The position numbers were made by a program, and so were the translations under genes. This document shows positions 7,606 through 15,907 of a stretch of 64,000 nt of DNA, piece by piece (position 1 is the first letter of the stretch; each line of letters begins with the position of its first letter). The notes under the pieces are model-generated. The model was not told the DNA's origin and searched no databases. It worked only from the letters and a program-made list of their open reading frames with translations. Location: contig NZ_JAPSIB010000014.1 in the NCBI RefSeq assembly GCF_031179145.1, forward strand, positions 51,976-115,975, read 5' to 3'. The DNA is from Brevibacterium sp. (GTDB lineage Bacteria > Actinomycetota > Actinomycetes > Actinomycetales > Brevibacteriaceae).

Positions 7606-8406
7606 ATGCGGCCGCACTCATCTCAGGAACTCTCACCTCAGCAGGAGCCCCTGCCGTCGCTCCTGTCACTGCGCCATGTCTCCCGCTCCGTGCCGATCGG
7701 CGAGGGGCGGATCCTCACGATCCTCGCCGACATCAACCTCGAGGTCGGCGCCGGAGAGCACATCGGCGTCGTCGGCCGCTCCGGCACCGGCAAATCGACT
7801 CTGCTCAATATCCTCGGGCTCCTCGATGCGCCGACGACCGGAGAGATGGACTTCGACGGCACACCCGTGCAGCAGATCCCGCGCAGCACGGCGGCACGGA
7901 TCCGCGGACGGCAGATCGGGTTCGTGTTCCAGCAATTCAACCTCCTGCCCGGACGCACGGCGCTGGAGAATGTCGAAGCTCCTCTCATGTACGGCTCAGG
8001 TCGGGAGTTCCGCAACCGGAGGCAGATCGCGACCGAGATGCTCGGCCGTCTCGGCCTCGGTGACCGGCTGGATATGAAGCCGAACCGTCTCTCCGGCGGC
8101 GAGCAGCAGCGGGTGGCGATCGCGCGAGCCCTGGTCCGCCAGCCGCGGCTGGTGCTCGCCGACGAGCCCACGGGCGCCCTCGACGTCGAGACGGGGCAGC
8201 AGGTGATGGGCATCCTCGACGGCATCACCCGAGAATCGGGAAGCGCGCTGATCACGATCACCCACGATCTCAGCGTCGCCGCCATGGCCTCCCGGCGGTT
8301 CTCCCTCCACCGGGGACAGCTGCACCCCGTGACCGCGGACGTCGCCCCCGAGGCGCTCGCGGCCCTCGCCCCACCCGCCGAGGCGGTCGCAGGTGAGCGA
8401 CCATGA
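7606..8406 (+). CDS. ABC transporter ATP-binding protein, MacB/LolD type
   Basis: 266 residues. Walker A GRSGTGKS at 58-65, a Q-loop (VFQQFNLL), the signature LSGGEQQR and Walker B LVLADEPTGALD identify it. The short hydrophobic-poor C-terminal extension (after about 240, Ala/Pro/Glu-rich) is variable in the family. It energises the following FtsX-like permease. The ATG lies three bases after the adaptor's stop, and its own stop overlaps the permease start (ATGA). Confidence 0.92.
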   Translation: MRPHSSQELSPQQEPLPSLLSLRHVSRSVPIGEGRILTILADINLEVGAGEHIGVVGRSGTGKSTLLNILGLLDAPTTGEMDFDGTPVQQIPRSTAARIRGRQIGFVFQQFNLLPGRTALENVEAPLMYGSGREFRNRRQIATEMLGRLGLGDRLDMKPNRLSGGEQQRVAIARALVRQPRLVLADEPTGALDVETGQQVMGILDGITRESGSALITITHDLSVAAMASRRFSLHRGQLHPVTADVAPEALAALAPPAEAVAGERP

Positions 8407-9605
8407 TCACGAGCTTCTTCGCCTCCGTCGTCGAGGCCTGGCAGGAACTGCGCGTGCACAAGGTGCGCGTCCTCATGTCGCTCATCGGCGTCGGGGTCGC
8501 CGTCTGTGCGCTGACTCTCGTCGTCGGATTCGGCGACATGATGCAGAAGGGCCTGGCCGACGAGTACGAGAAGCAGGCCGGGCGCGACACCACGTACACC
8601 TTCTCCATCTACGATCCGTCCGAGGCGACCACCGAGTCCGACGCCGCGAAGGTCAGGGCGGCGCTCGACAATTCGGCCGAGCGCTTCGGAATCTCCTACT
8701 ACTCGGCCTACGGGCAGAGCGAGGCGTCCATTCCCGGTCCGTCGGGCTCGGTCGATGCCACGCTGTACGTCGTCGACCCCAGCTTCAACGTGATGCGTCG
8801 GCTCGAGCCCGAATACGGGCGCTGGTTCACGCAAGACGACAGGGAGAACATGTCGCCGCCGGTGGTCGCGGACACGTTCTTCCTCGACGAGTACGGAATC
8901 GACCCCGCTCAGCTTCCCGCCACGATCGACCTGCCCGGGCAGGGAGGGCTCAAGGCCACGGTCATCGGCGCAGTCGAATCACCGGCGTACGCCGAGATCG
9001 GCAGCCTGTACGCGCTCAGTGAACATTCCTCTCGGTTCGGGGAGGGGATCACGAGCCCCACCGAATTCGAGATGTGGTTCCCGCCGGAAGCGGCGGCGGA
9101 ACTGGGCGAACAGGTGACGACCGATCTCAAGCGGCAGCTGCCCGACGCGGATGTCCAGTCCTACCGGTCGGATTTCGCCGCCGATATGGCCGACAGCCTG
9201 GGACCGGTGAAGAACGTCCTGCTCGTCATCAGCATCCTCATTCTGTTCATGGGCATGCTCGGGCTGCTCAACATCTCGTTGGTGACGATTCAGCAGCGGA
9301 TCCGGGAGATCGGCATCCGCCGGTCGTTCGGGGCGACGAGTGTGCGGATCTTCTTCTCGGTGATGATGGAGAGCGTCGTCGCCACCACCGTGGCGGGTGC
9401 GGTGGGAGTGCTCGGGGCCGTCCTCATCCTCAAGGCTCCATTCGTCATGAACGTCGTGTTCGAGGGAATGACGACTCCGCCGCAGGTGCCGTTCATCGCG
9501 GTGGCCGTCGGCCTGCTGGTGTCGATCGGCGTCGGGGCACTGGCCGGGCTGGTGCCCGCGATCGTCGCCACCCGGGTCAGGATCATCGATGCCATCCGGG
9601 CGTAG
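8403..9605 (+). CDS. ABC transporter permease, MacB/FtsX family
   Basis: 400 residues. The N-terminal membrane helix (about 17-42) is followed by an extracellular MacB periplasmic-core-like domain (about 45-255) and three C-terminal membrane segments (about 270-295, 320-350, 360-390), the normal FtsX/MacB plan. REIGIRRSFGAT in the loop after the second helix is the typical coupling motif. With the upstream adaptor and ATPase it should expel a peptide, drug or envelope component by a mechanotransmission mechanism. Last gene of the operon; it converges with the sigma factor gene 5 bases away. Confidence 0.9.
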   Translation: MITSFFASVVEAWQELRVHKVRVLMSLIGVGVAVCALTLVVGFGDMMQKGLADEYEKQAGRDTTYTFSIYDPSEATTESDAAKVRAALDNSAERFGISYYSAYGQSEASIPGPSGSVDATLYVVDPSFNVMRRLEPEYGRWFTQDDRENMSPPVVADTFFLDEYGIDPAQLPATIDLPGQGGLKATVIGAVESPAYAEIGSLYALSEHSSRFGEGITSPTEFEMWFPPEAAAELGEQVTTDLKRQLPDADVQSYRSDFAADMADSLGPVKNVLLVISILILFMGMLGLLNISLVTIQQRIREIGIRRSFGATSVRIFFSVMMESVVATTVAGAVGVLGAVLILKAPFVMNVVFEGMTTPPQVPFIAVAVGLLVSIGVGALAGLVPAIVATRVRIIDAIRA

Positions 9606-9610
9606 CACGG

Positions 9611-10879
9611 TCAGGGTCCGGCCGGTCGCCGGGCCTTCGCCCGGAGGACCTCGCGTTCGCGCTCGTTCGTCGCCAGGTCCGCAGCCCGCTCGAACTCGGC
9701 ACGAGCCTCCTCGGCACGGCCGAGGCGAGACAGCAGCTCTCCGCGCACGCTGGGAATGAGGTGGAACGTCGCCAGTGCGCCGGAGGCGGCGAGCTCGTCC
9801 ACGACGCGCAGTCCCGCCAGGGGGCCGTCCGCCTCGGCGATCGCGATTGCGCGGTTGAGCTCCGTCACGGGCGAGGGCGCGGCGCGATTGAGATCGGAGT
9901 AGAGTACCGCGATCCGGGTCCAGTCGGTGGAGGCGACGTCGGTCGCCTCGGCGTGGACCGCCGCGATCTGCGCCTGCACGGTATACGCGCCGCGAGCCTC
10001 CCGCAGCGCCAGTGCGGTGCGCAGGGAGCGCTCGCCGAGGTGGATGAGCGACCGGTCCCACCGCGCCCTGTTCTGATCGGCAAGGAGGATGGGGCGACCG
10101 TCCGGCCGGACCCGGGCGGGGAAGCGGGCGGCGGTCGACGCCATCAGGGCGACGAGCCCGTGGACCTCGGGTTCTCCGGGCAGCAGCCCAGCGGTGACGC
10201 GCGTCAGCCGCAGCGCGTCCATGGCGAGCTCCGGGCGCATCCAATCGGGGCCCGATGCCGCCACGTGCCCCTCGGAGAACATCAGGTAGAGGACGCCGAG
10301 GACTGAGCTCAGGCGCTCGGCGCGATCCTCGGCCGGAGGAAGTTCGAAGGGAACCTGCGCAGCGGCCAGCTTCTTCTTCGCCCGCACGATGCGCTGCTGG
10401 ATGGTGGAGACGGGGACGAGGAACGCCCGAGCGACCTGCTCGCTGGTGAGTCCGCCGACGACTCGCAGCGTGAGGGCGAGCTGGGCCTCGCGCCCCAGCA
10501 CCGGGTGGCAGGAGATGAAGATGAGGCGCAGGACATCGTCGTCGATGGTGTCCGGATCCCAGGGCGGCTCGTCCACGGCGGCGTTCTGAGCGATCTCCAT
10601 CTCGCTCGCGATCATCGCCACCCGGTCGTCGAGGCGGTCCCGGCGCCGCCAGTTGTCGATCGCCCGGCGCTTGGCGACGGTGGTCACCCAGGCTGCCGGA
10701 TTGGACGGCACTCCGGACTCCGGCCACTGGCGAAGCGCCTCGGCGACGGCCTCCTGCGCCAGGTCCTCGGCCAGGCCGAAGTCGCCGACATAGCGGCTCA
10801 GGGCGGCGATGATCTTCGCCGCCTCGATCCGCCAGGTCGCCTCCACCGTGCGGCTGACCGCCTCGGCGGATCGGGTCAA
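9611..10879 (-). CDS. ECF42-type RNA polymerase sigma factor with long C-terminal extension
   Basis: 422 residues from a TTG that overlaps the stop of the upstream DGPF gene (ATTGA). Sigma region 2 lies at about 15-85 (LAEDLAQEAVAEAL, NPAAWVTTVAKRRAID) and region 4 at about 120-175 (GGLTSEQVARAFLVPVST). The remaining 240 residues are the helical, TPR-like extension of the ECF42 group (LADQNRARWD; TELNRAIAIAEADGPLAGL). No anti-sigma factor is present, as usual for this group. The extended open frame reaches 11017, but that start would overlap the DGPF gene by about 140 bases and adds Arg-rich residues. Activating signal unknown. Confidence 0.88.
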   Translation of the reverse strand: MTRSAEAVSRTVEATWRIEAAKIIAALSRYVGDFGLAEDLAQEAVAEALRQWPESGVPSNPAAWVTTVAKRRAIDNWRRRDRLDDRVAMIASEMEIAQNAAVDEPPWDPDTIDDDVLRLIFISCHPVLGREAQLALTLRVVGGLTSEQVARAFLVPVSTIQQRIVRAKKKLAAAQVPFELPPAEDRAERLSSVLGVLYLMFSEGHVAASGPDWMRPELAMDALRLTRVTAGLLPGEPEVHGLVALMASTAARFPARVRPDGRPILLADQNRARWDRSLIHLGERSLRTALALREARGAYTVQAQIAAVHAEATDVASTDWTRIAVLYSDLNRAAPSPVTELNRAIAIAEADGPLAGLRVVDELAASGALATFHLIPSVRGELLSRLGRAEEARAEFERAADLATNEREREVLRAKARRPAGP

Positions 10880-11301
10880 TTGCCGGCGAGCTTCCCCTCG
10901 GCGACCCATTCCTGCTCCTTCTGGATCCATTCGTTGTCCTGGGGGAAGTCCTCGGGGCCGGTGACCCTGCGGACCTCGATCTGTGAACCCGCGCCGAGCG
11001 GTGCGCGCTTCGCCCATTCGATCGCCTCCTCCTGCGAGGACACGTCGACGATCCAGAACCCGTTGAACAGCTCACGCAGCTCTCCGTACGGACCGTCGGT
11101 GACGACCGGATCGTCTTCGCTGAAGTCGACGACGGCTCCCTCGGAGGCGTCGGAGAGCCCGGCGCCGTCGGCGAGGACCCCGGCGTTGATCATCGATTCG
11201 TTGTACTTGCCCATGGCGGCGATGATCTCTTCGAAGTCGGTCTTCTCGAATGCGTCCACGGCGGCCTGGTCGACTGCGCGCATGATGAGCATGAACTTCA
11301 T
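10876..11301 (-). CDS. YCII/DGPF family protein linked to the ECF42 sigma factor
   Basis: 141 residues from the ATG at 11301 (MKFMLIM). It is a YCII-related alpha/beta barrel with the DGPF-type segment VTDGPYGE. Such proteins are almost always next to ECF42 sigma factors and are thought to be their regulon members; their biochemical role is not known. Its stop overlaps the sigma factor's TTG start, so both are made from one transcript. TGTCGA elements upstream suggest control by the sigma factor itself. Confidence 0.85.
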   Translation of the reverse strand: MKFMLIMRAVDQAAVDAFEKTDFEEIIAAMGKYNESMINAGVLADGAGLSDASEGAVVDFSEDDPVVTDGPYGELRELFNGFWIVDVSSQEEAIEWAKRAPLGAGSQIEVRRVTGPEDFPQDNEWIQKEQEWVAEGKLAGN

Positions 11302-11361
11302 GATGACTCCCGTGTCATATCGGTGTGCGAAGGGCTCGGTCGAGACCCTCTCATGCACTAC

Positions 11362-11410
11362 ATCGAACAACACTATGACGGATCGACAGGTCGGCAGAAG
11401 AAGTTCGACA
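11362..11410 (-). promoter_or_regulatory. Candidate ECF42 promoter of the DGPF-sigma operon
   Basis: On the minus strand TGTCGA occurs twice (11410-11405 and 11388-11383). The inner copy is followed after 17 bases by CGAT (11365-11362), about 60 bases before the ATG. TGTCGA is, from memory, the reported -35 element of ECF42 promoters. The second ECF42 module in this window has the same hexamer at a matching distance. Confidence 0.5.
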
Positions 11411-11425
11411 GAGTTCTCGAAACTC

Positions 11426-12877
11426 TCAGAGTCGGGTCAGCCGCAGGAGCCGAGCCGCCCCCGCACCGAAGCCGAGGGCGAGCAGAATCTGGATCAGGCA
11501 GGCCAGGGAGAACGCGGTGTCGAAGCCGAAGCGGACGGTGAAGATGTGGAACAGGGCGCCCAGGAGCGCCACGCCGACCGCGATGCCGGCCTGCTGCATC
11601 GTGGAGATCAGACCGCCGCTCAACCCGGCGACTCTGTTCGGGACCGCACCGACGACGGTTCCCACCAATGGGCCGAACTGCAGGGCCTGCCCCGCTCCGA
11701 GGATGACTCCGGGAAGCTGGAACCAGACGTTCCAGCCGGCATCGGCGAACTGAGCCACCGAGGCGGTTCCGATCAGCCCGAGGATCTGCAGCCCGGTGCC
11801 CAGCAGCATCGTGCCCGGGCCCGTGAACCGTCTGCTCAGGCGCGGAACGAGGAGAGACGCGACAAGGAAGGATGCGGCGAAGGCACCGAGGGTCAGCCCG
11901 GAGACGATCGCCGGATCCCCATGGCCGACCTGCGTGGTGAGGGCGAAGTTGTAGAGGAACGCCCCGAACCCGCCGAAGAACATGAAGGACATGAGCATGC
12001 CGATCCATGCTGCGGGGACCCGCACGACCTGCGGCGGGATGAGAGGATGACGTCCCCTCGCCTCGGCGACCTTCTGCCAGACCGCGAACGCGATCAGGGC
12101 GAGGACGGCCACGATCAGCAGTGCGAGCGGCAGCGGCAGCCACCCGGAAACCGGTCCCAGTGCCAGACCGATGACAAGGCCGACCATGCCCACTCCGAGG
12201 AGCACAGCGCCCGGAACGTCGAGAGGGCTGGCATGAGTGCTGCGCGATTCCGTGAGCCTGAGCGAGCCGAGGAATGCGGCCAGGGCGACCGCGCCGCAGC
12301 TGAGGAAAGCCGCCCGCCACCCCCAGGTTTCGCCGAAGGCGGAGATCAGGGCTCCACCGACGATCTGCCCGCCGACGGTCCCGACCCCGGAGAAGGCGCC
12401 GAAGAGGCTGATGGCCCGCAGCCGGGCATGCCCCGAGAGGGCGTGCTGGAAGCTTGCGAGGATCTGCGGCATCATCACAGCGGCAGCGAGACCCTGCAAT
12501 GTGCGGGCGAGGAGGAGGGCCAGCGGTCCGGGGGCCAGACCGACACAGGTCGAGATGACGACCAGGGCCGCGGTTCCGACGACGAACAGCCGGCGGCGGC
12601 CGAAACGGTCGCCGATCCGTCCGCAGAGGATCAGACCGGCCCCGAAAGCCGCGGAGAACAGCCCCACCACCAGTGCTGATGTCGAATCGTCAATGCGCAG
12701 GGCCGCATTCACCGCCGGAATGGCGACGTTGGAGACGGAGAACATGTAGGTGGCGAGGAACGCTCCGACGTGCAGGGGCCACAGTGTGGGCGGGGAAGTC
12801 GGATCAGCCTCGGCGCTGACTCCAGAGGTGGCTGCGGGTGCGGATGCGGGGATCGACTGTTCGGGGGAAATTCGCAT
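11426..12877 (-). CDS. MFS drug exporter, DHA2 (14-helix) family
   Basis: 483 residues from the ATG at 12877. Fourteen predicted membrane segments and the motif GRIGDRFGRRRLF between helices 2 and 3 mark an MFS proton antiporter of the EmrB/QacA type. It exports drugs or toxic metabolites; the substrate cannot be read from sequence. A helix-turn-helix regulator gene is divergent, 122 bases away, and is the likely controller. An in-frame start at 12958 would add 27 hydrophilic residues with no ribosome site and is less likely. Confidence 0.88.
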   Translation of the reverse strand: MRISPEQSIPASAPAATSGVSAEADPTSPPTLWPLHVGAFLATYMFSVSNVAIPAVNAALRIDDSTSALVVGLFSAAFGAGLILCGRIGDRFGRRRLFVVGTAALVVISTCVGLAPGPLALLLARTLQGLAAAVMMPQILASFQHALSGHARLRAISLFGAFSGVGTVGGQIVGGALISAFGETWGWRAAFLSCGAVALAAFLGSLRLTESRSTHASPLDVPGAVLLGVGMVGLVIGLALGPVSGWLPLPLALLIVAVLALIAFAVWQKVAEARGRHPLIPPQVVRVPAAWIGMLMSFMFFGGFGAFLYNFALTTQVGHGDPAIVSGLTLGAFAASFLVASLLVPRLSRRFTGPGTMLLGTGLQILGLIGTASVAQFADAGWNVWFQLPGVILGAGQALQFGPLVGTVVGAVPNRVAGLSGGLISTMQQAGIAVGVALLGALFHIFTVRFGFDTAFSLACLIQILLALGFGAGAARLLRLTRL

Positions 12878-12999
12878 GCACCCAGTCTGAGCGAGTACAG
12901 GAGGGGACGGGAGGGCGTGTGCATGGTGTTGGTGGCACCACTCGGATGAGAGCAGCACGGCGCTGGAAGATCTCCACGATATGTGCCGAGAATGATGTC

Positions 13000-13932
13000 A
13001 TGGCACACGTGAGAACCTCGGAACTCGGCCGATTCCTGCGTTCGCGACGCAACAGGGTCAGACCCTGCGATGTCGGTCTGCCCGCCGGGACGCGGCGGCG
13101 CGTTCCCGGACTGCGCCGGGAGGAAGTGGCCGTTCTCGCGAACATCGGCACGAGCTGGTACACCTGGCTCGAACAGGGGCGGGACGTGCAGCCGTCGGAG
13201 AGTGTGCTCGAAGCCATCGCCGAGGCGCTGCTGCTCGACCGAGAGGAACGGGCTCATCTGTTCCTGCTGGGTGGCTACCCCGACCGAGTGACCCGCCCGG
13301 GGATCTCGGCAGTCGACGAGCAGCTGCGGCTCCTCCTCGACGAGGTGATGCCGCTGCCGGCGATGATCACCGACCCGCGGTACACGGTCCTCGCCTACAA
13401 CCCCGTGGAGAGGTACCTGCTGACCGATCTGGACGAGCTGGTGCCCGGCGACCGGAACTGTGCGATCCAGGCCTTCGAGAACGCGGAATGGACACGAGCG
13501 TTCTCCGCGATCGACGATCACAAGCGGATGCTGGTGGCGAAGCTGCGGGCTGCCTACGCCGAGTCGCTCGAGGATCCGGAGTGGAACCTGCTTCTCGACC
13601 GTCTCAACCGGTACCCGGAGTTCCGGAAGCTGTGGGAATCGGGAGATGTCGGGCGGGCGCCCGGACAGGTGAAGTCGATCGAGAATCCCTACGTGGGGAC
13701 CCTGAAGCTGCGGATGACGACGATGATCGCCCAGGAGAATCAACGACTGACATTCTCCGTCTATCAGCCGGTCGATTCGATCACTCGGTCGCGTCTGGAG
13801 ACGTTGGCCGGGTGGATCGCCGACGGCAGCATCGAGAGGAGGCGCGCCGAGGTGCTCGCCTGCCTGGCCGTTGACGAAACCGACGACGCGGAACGCTCCA
13901 CCGTGAGGAGGCTGCGTGCCGTGGGGGAGTGA
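13000..13932 (+). CDS. XRE-family regulator with MmyB-like ligand domain
   Basis: 310 residues from the ATG at 13000. Residues about 8-85 are the helix-turn-helix typical of MmyB-like regulators (LGRFLRSRRNRVRP, then VPGLRREEVAVLANIG and YTWLEQGR). Residues about 105-290 form the MmyB-like PAS/lipocalin-type sensor region (LPAMITDPRYTVLAYNP). Such proteins control neighbouring transporters or dehydrogenases; here the divergent MFS exporter is the obvious target. TGTGCC and GGCACA (12982-12987, 13002-13007) frame the start codon as an inverted repeat and may be part of the operator. Confidence 0.85.
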   Translation: MAHVRTSELGRFLRSRRNRVRPCDVGLPAGTRRRVPGLRREEVAVLANIGTSWYTWLEQGRDVQPSESVLEAIAEALLLDREERAHLFLLGGYPDRVTRPGISAVDEQLRLLLDEVMPLPAMITDPRYTVLAYNPVERYLLTDLDELVPGDRNCAIQAFENAEWTRAFSAIDDHKRMLVAKLRAAYAESLEDPEWNLLLDRLNRYPEFRKLWESGDVGRAPGQVKSIENPYVGTLKLRMTTMIAQENQRLTFSVYQPVDSITRSRLETLAGWIADGSIERRRAEVLACLAVDETDDAERSTVRRLRAVGE

Positions 13933-13987
13933 ATCCGTGCTGCCGAGACGAGCAGGAGTGGGATGGTTCACACTTCGGTTCGTCGAT

Positions 13988-14017
13988 TTCGCATTGCGGT
14001 CGCAGTCCAGGTAGGCT
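13988..14017 (+). promoter_or_regulatory. Promoter of tRNA-Ser
   Basis: TAGGCT at 14012-14017 is a good -10 box, seven bases before the tRNA. TTCGCA at 13988-13993, 18 bases upstream of it, is a weak -35. Position and spacing fit a stable-RNA promoter. Confidence 0.5.
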
Positions 14018-14024
14018 GATCTGC

Positions 14025-14112
14025 GGAGGATTCGCCTAGTGGCCTATGGCGCTCGCCTGGAACGCGGGTTGGGTTAACGCCCTCAGGGGTTCGAATCCCC
14101 TATCCTCCGCCA
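14025..14112 (+). tRNA. tRNA-Ser (anticodon GGA)
   Basis: An 88-base class II tRNA. The acceptor stem GGAGGAT (14025-14031) pairs with ATCCTCC (14102-14108), followed by discriminator G and an encoded CCA. The anticodon loop is CTGGAAC, giving anticodon GGA for UCC/UCU codons. The long variable arm expected of serine tRNAs lies between the anticodon stem and the T arm GGGGTTCGAATCCCC. A strong terminator follows directly. Confidence 0.95.
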
Positions 14113-14113
14113 C

Positions 14114-14149
14114 GCGAAAGAGCCCTCGGGAAACCGGGGGCTCTTTCGC
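14114..14149 (+). terminator. Terminator hairpin of tRNA-Ser
   Basis: GCGAAAGAGCCC pairs with GGGCTCTTTCGC around a GC-rich inner stem and a GAAA loop. It begins one base after the CCA of the tRNA, so it should end the tRNA transcript. Confidence 0.8.
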
Positions 14150-14483
14150 ATGCTGCGGCTTTTGAGGCGGGGTTTCCCGCCTCCGGATCTTCACGCCGGC
14201 GGCACTCCTCCCTGTCGACCGGCGTCACGCTCAGCGGCGCGTGCCGCGCCGGCGGCACATATCGTGCCGTGGGACTGCCCGCTTCTGCGGAGGCGATGCT
14301 CGGAACGCGGCCACTGCAGGGCGAACCCGCTCCGCCGCGTAGTTGAAAGCGCGCACAACACCGGATTGGGATCGAAATCGCCCGCCGTTTCGAGCACTAG
14401 TCGGTGTCGTGCGCGCTTTCAACTACTTTTCAAGAGCTCAGCCGCATGCTGCACGGATCGAGTCCCTTGGGACCGCATAGGAA
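14150..14483. other. Spacer without a credible gene, containing hairpins and a long inverted repeat
   Basis: No open frame here has a ribosome site or family signature. Visible structure: an 8-base stem GAGGCGGG/CCCGCCTC around GTTT (14164-14183) and a 24-base inverted repeat at 14340-14425, given separately. I see no integrase, transposase or copy of the tRNA 3' end, so integration next to the tRNA is not demonstrated. Confidence 0.5.
14340..14425. repeat. Long imperfect palindrome with 24-base arms
   Basis: The arms at 14340-14363 (starting TAGTTGAAAGCGCGCAC) and 14402-14425 are reverse complements except at one position; 38 bases lie between them. The stem would be very stable, but there is no T-run on either side, so it does not look like a terminator. 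It could be a dispersed palindromic element or the ends of a small non-autonomous element. Confidence 0.7.
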
Positions 14484-14485
14484 AA

Positions 14486-14520
14486 GCCCCTCCCGACTGC
14501 TGATTGCGGCCGCGAGGGGC
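14486..14520 (-). terminator. Rho-independent terminator of the PfpI gene
   Basis: On the minus strand GCCCCTCGCG is followed, after a loop, by GAGGGGCTTTTCC. The seven-base stem GCCCCTC/GAGGGGC with a T-run lies about 75 bases beyond the stop of the PfpI-type gene at 14595. Confidence 0.65.
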
Positions 14521-14594
14521 GACGTTCCGGCACCGGATGGCGCTCTGCTCAGCACAGGGAACAGCTCGCGGCTGACCCGGGCAGAGCATTGAAC

Positions 14595-15128
14595 TCAGCT
14601 GAGTGCGTCGATCAGGGTCTTGCTGAAGGCATCGAGGTCGCCGGGGTTGCGCGAGGTGATGAGATTGCCATCGACGACGACCTCCGAGTCGACCCAGTCG
14701 GCGCCGGCGTTGCGGAGATCAGTCTGCAGGGACTGATAGGAGGTCATCTTCCGTCCCTTGAGCACGTCCGCCTCGGCGAGGATCCAGGGGCCGTGGCAGA
14801 TTGCGGCGACCGGCTTGTTCGCGTCGAAGAAGGCTTTGACCAGTGCGACGGCGTTCTCATCGGTGCGCAGGGAGTCCGCGTTGAGCGTTCCGCCCGGCAG
14901 GACGAGAGCGTCGAAGTCGTCGGCCTTGGCTTCGCTGACGGGAAGATCGACGTCGAAGGTGTCGGCATGCTCCCAGTCGCCGTTCATCGCCTGCAGCGTG
15001 CCCTCGGAGGGTGAGATCAGAGTGGTGGAGGCTCCGGCCTTCTCCAGTGCTTCGCGGGGCTTGGTCAGTTCGACCTGCTCGACGCCGCGAGTGAGCAGAA
15101 GTGCGACCTTCTTGTCCGTGACTGCCAT
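14595..15128 (-). CDS. DJ-1/PfpI family protein (type 1 glutamine amidotransferase-like)
   Basis: 177 residues from the ATG at 15128 (MAVTDKKVALLLTRG), with AGGAGG just upstream. The nucleophile elbow AAICHGPW places Cys111 and His112; Glu17/Glu20 near the N-terminus and LVLPGGTLNAD match PfpI/YhbO proteins. Members act as stress-related proteases, glyoxalase III or deglycases; which one applies cannot be decided here. Cytosolic and monocistronic, with its own terminator. Confidence 0.88.
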   Translation of the reverse strand: MAVTDKKVALLLTRGVEQVELTKPREALEKAGASTTLISPSEGTLQAMNGDWEHADTFDVDLPVSEAKADDFDALVLPGGTLNADSLRTDENAVALVKAFFDANKPVAAICHGPWILAEADVLKGRKMTSYQSLQTDLRNAGADWVDSEVVVDGNLITSRNPGDLDAFSKTLIDALS

Positions 15129-15245
15129 GTTTCCTCCTTCTGTGCGGATGGGGCTTGCCCTCCGCACAGCACAAGGGGGCCGGCGATTATTCCGGGTGAC
15201 CTTCGCACCCGTTGCATCACCAATCACCACCTCGGCGGCGGAAAG

Positions 15246-15288
15246 CCGATGCCCAACCCACCGATGCCCAACCCACCGATGCCCAACC
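15246..15288. repeat. Short tandem repeat, 15-base unit, nearly three copies
   Basis: CCGATGCCCAACCCA at 15246-15260 and 15261-15275, with a 13-base third copy ending at 15288. It sits 10 bases beyond the stop of the DUF1801 gene, in the spacer that leads to the PfpI gene. No function is evident. Confidence 0.7.
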
Positions 15289-15297
15289 GGCCGTCGT

Positions 15298-15744
15298 TCA
15301 GCCCACGGCTTTCCGCACGAGCTCGCGGATCCGCTCGGTGACGGCGTCGGTCACTTCGGTCACCGCGAACGACACCGGCCACATCTCGCCGTCGTCGAGG
15401 CTCGCCGTGTCATCGAAGTTCACGGTGCCATACCGGGTCTTGAACTTCGCCGCAGGCTGGTAGAAGACGACGACCTTGCCGTCACGTGCGTAGGCGGGGA
15501 AGCCGTAGAAGGTCTTCGGATTGAGGTCGGGGGCCTCTTCGGCGACGATTTTGTGCAGCACTGTCGCGACAGCCTTGTCGGTGCCGGTCAAGGCGTCGAT
15601 CGCCTTCACGCAGGCTTCCATCTCGCGGGCCAGCTTCGCAGCCCCTTTCAGGCCTTTCGTCGACCGCAGCTCCTCTGCCCGCTGCTTCATCGCGGCGCGT
15701 TCCTCGTCGGTGAATCCGCTCTTCGTGCTGGTTGTGTCGGTCAT
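15298..15744 (-). CDS. DUF1801 family protein
   Basis: 148 residues. The segment from about 60 to 145 (VLHKIVAEEAPDLNPKTFYG, FPAYARDGKVVVFYQPAAKF) is the DUF1801 fold, related to the YdhG/frataxin-like group. An N-terminal helical region of about 40 residues precedes it. A ribosome site (GGAGCAGGAC) lies directly before the ATG. Function unproven; no signal or membrane segment. It lies between the PfpI gene and the DUF4333 lipoprotein on the same strand, with 164- and 169-base gaps, so co-transcription is possible but not shown. Confidence 0.78.
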   Translation of the reverse strand: MTDTTSTKSGFTDEERAAMKQRAEELRSTKGLKGAAKLAREMEACVKAIDALTGTDKAVATVLHKIVAEEAPDLNPKTFYGFPAYARDGKVVVFYQPAAKFKTRYGTVNFDDTASLDDGEMWPVSFAVTEVTDAVTERIRELVRKAVG

Positions 15745-15907
15745 TGTCCTGCTCCTCGCAAGTCCGGTGGGTCGTTGCCGCTGTTGTCAGGATCCAGACT
15801 ACGAGGGTCGGGCCGCGAAGACTTCTCGATTCCTGCTCGATTGCCGCGGAGAACCTGCCTCGGACTGCGATCGCGCAGGCGAGGTCGGCCACCCCACCAA
15901 GCCGGCC

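Noticed and set aside
9611..11017. Upstream extension of the first sigma factor to 11017
   Set aside because: It would overlap the DGPF gene by about 140 bases and add Arg-rich residues; the TTG at 10879, overlapping the DGPF stop, is preferred.
10505..12679. 724-residue plus-strand open frame
   Set aside because: It is antisense to the first ECF42 sigma factor, the DGPF gene and the MFS exporter, all of which carry clear motifs. Its product is low-complexity, rich in Gly, Asp, Gln and Arg, as expected from a high-GC shadow frame.
14025..14595. Integrated element at the tRNA-Ser gene
   Set aside because: There is no integrase and no duplicated tRNA 3' end; only hairpins and an inverted repeat are present.
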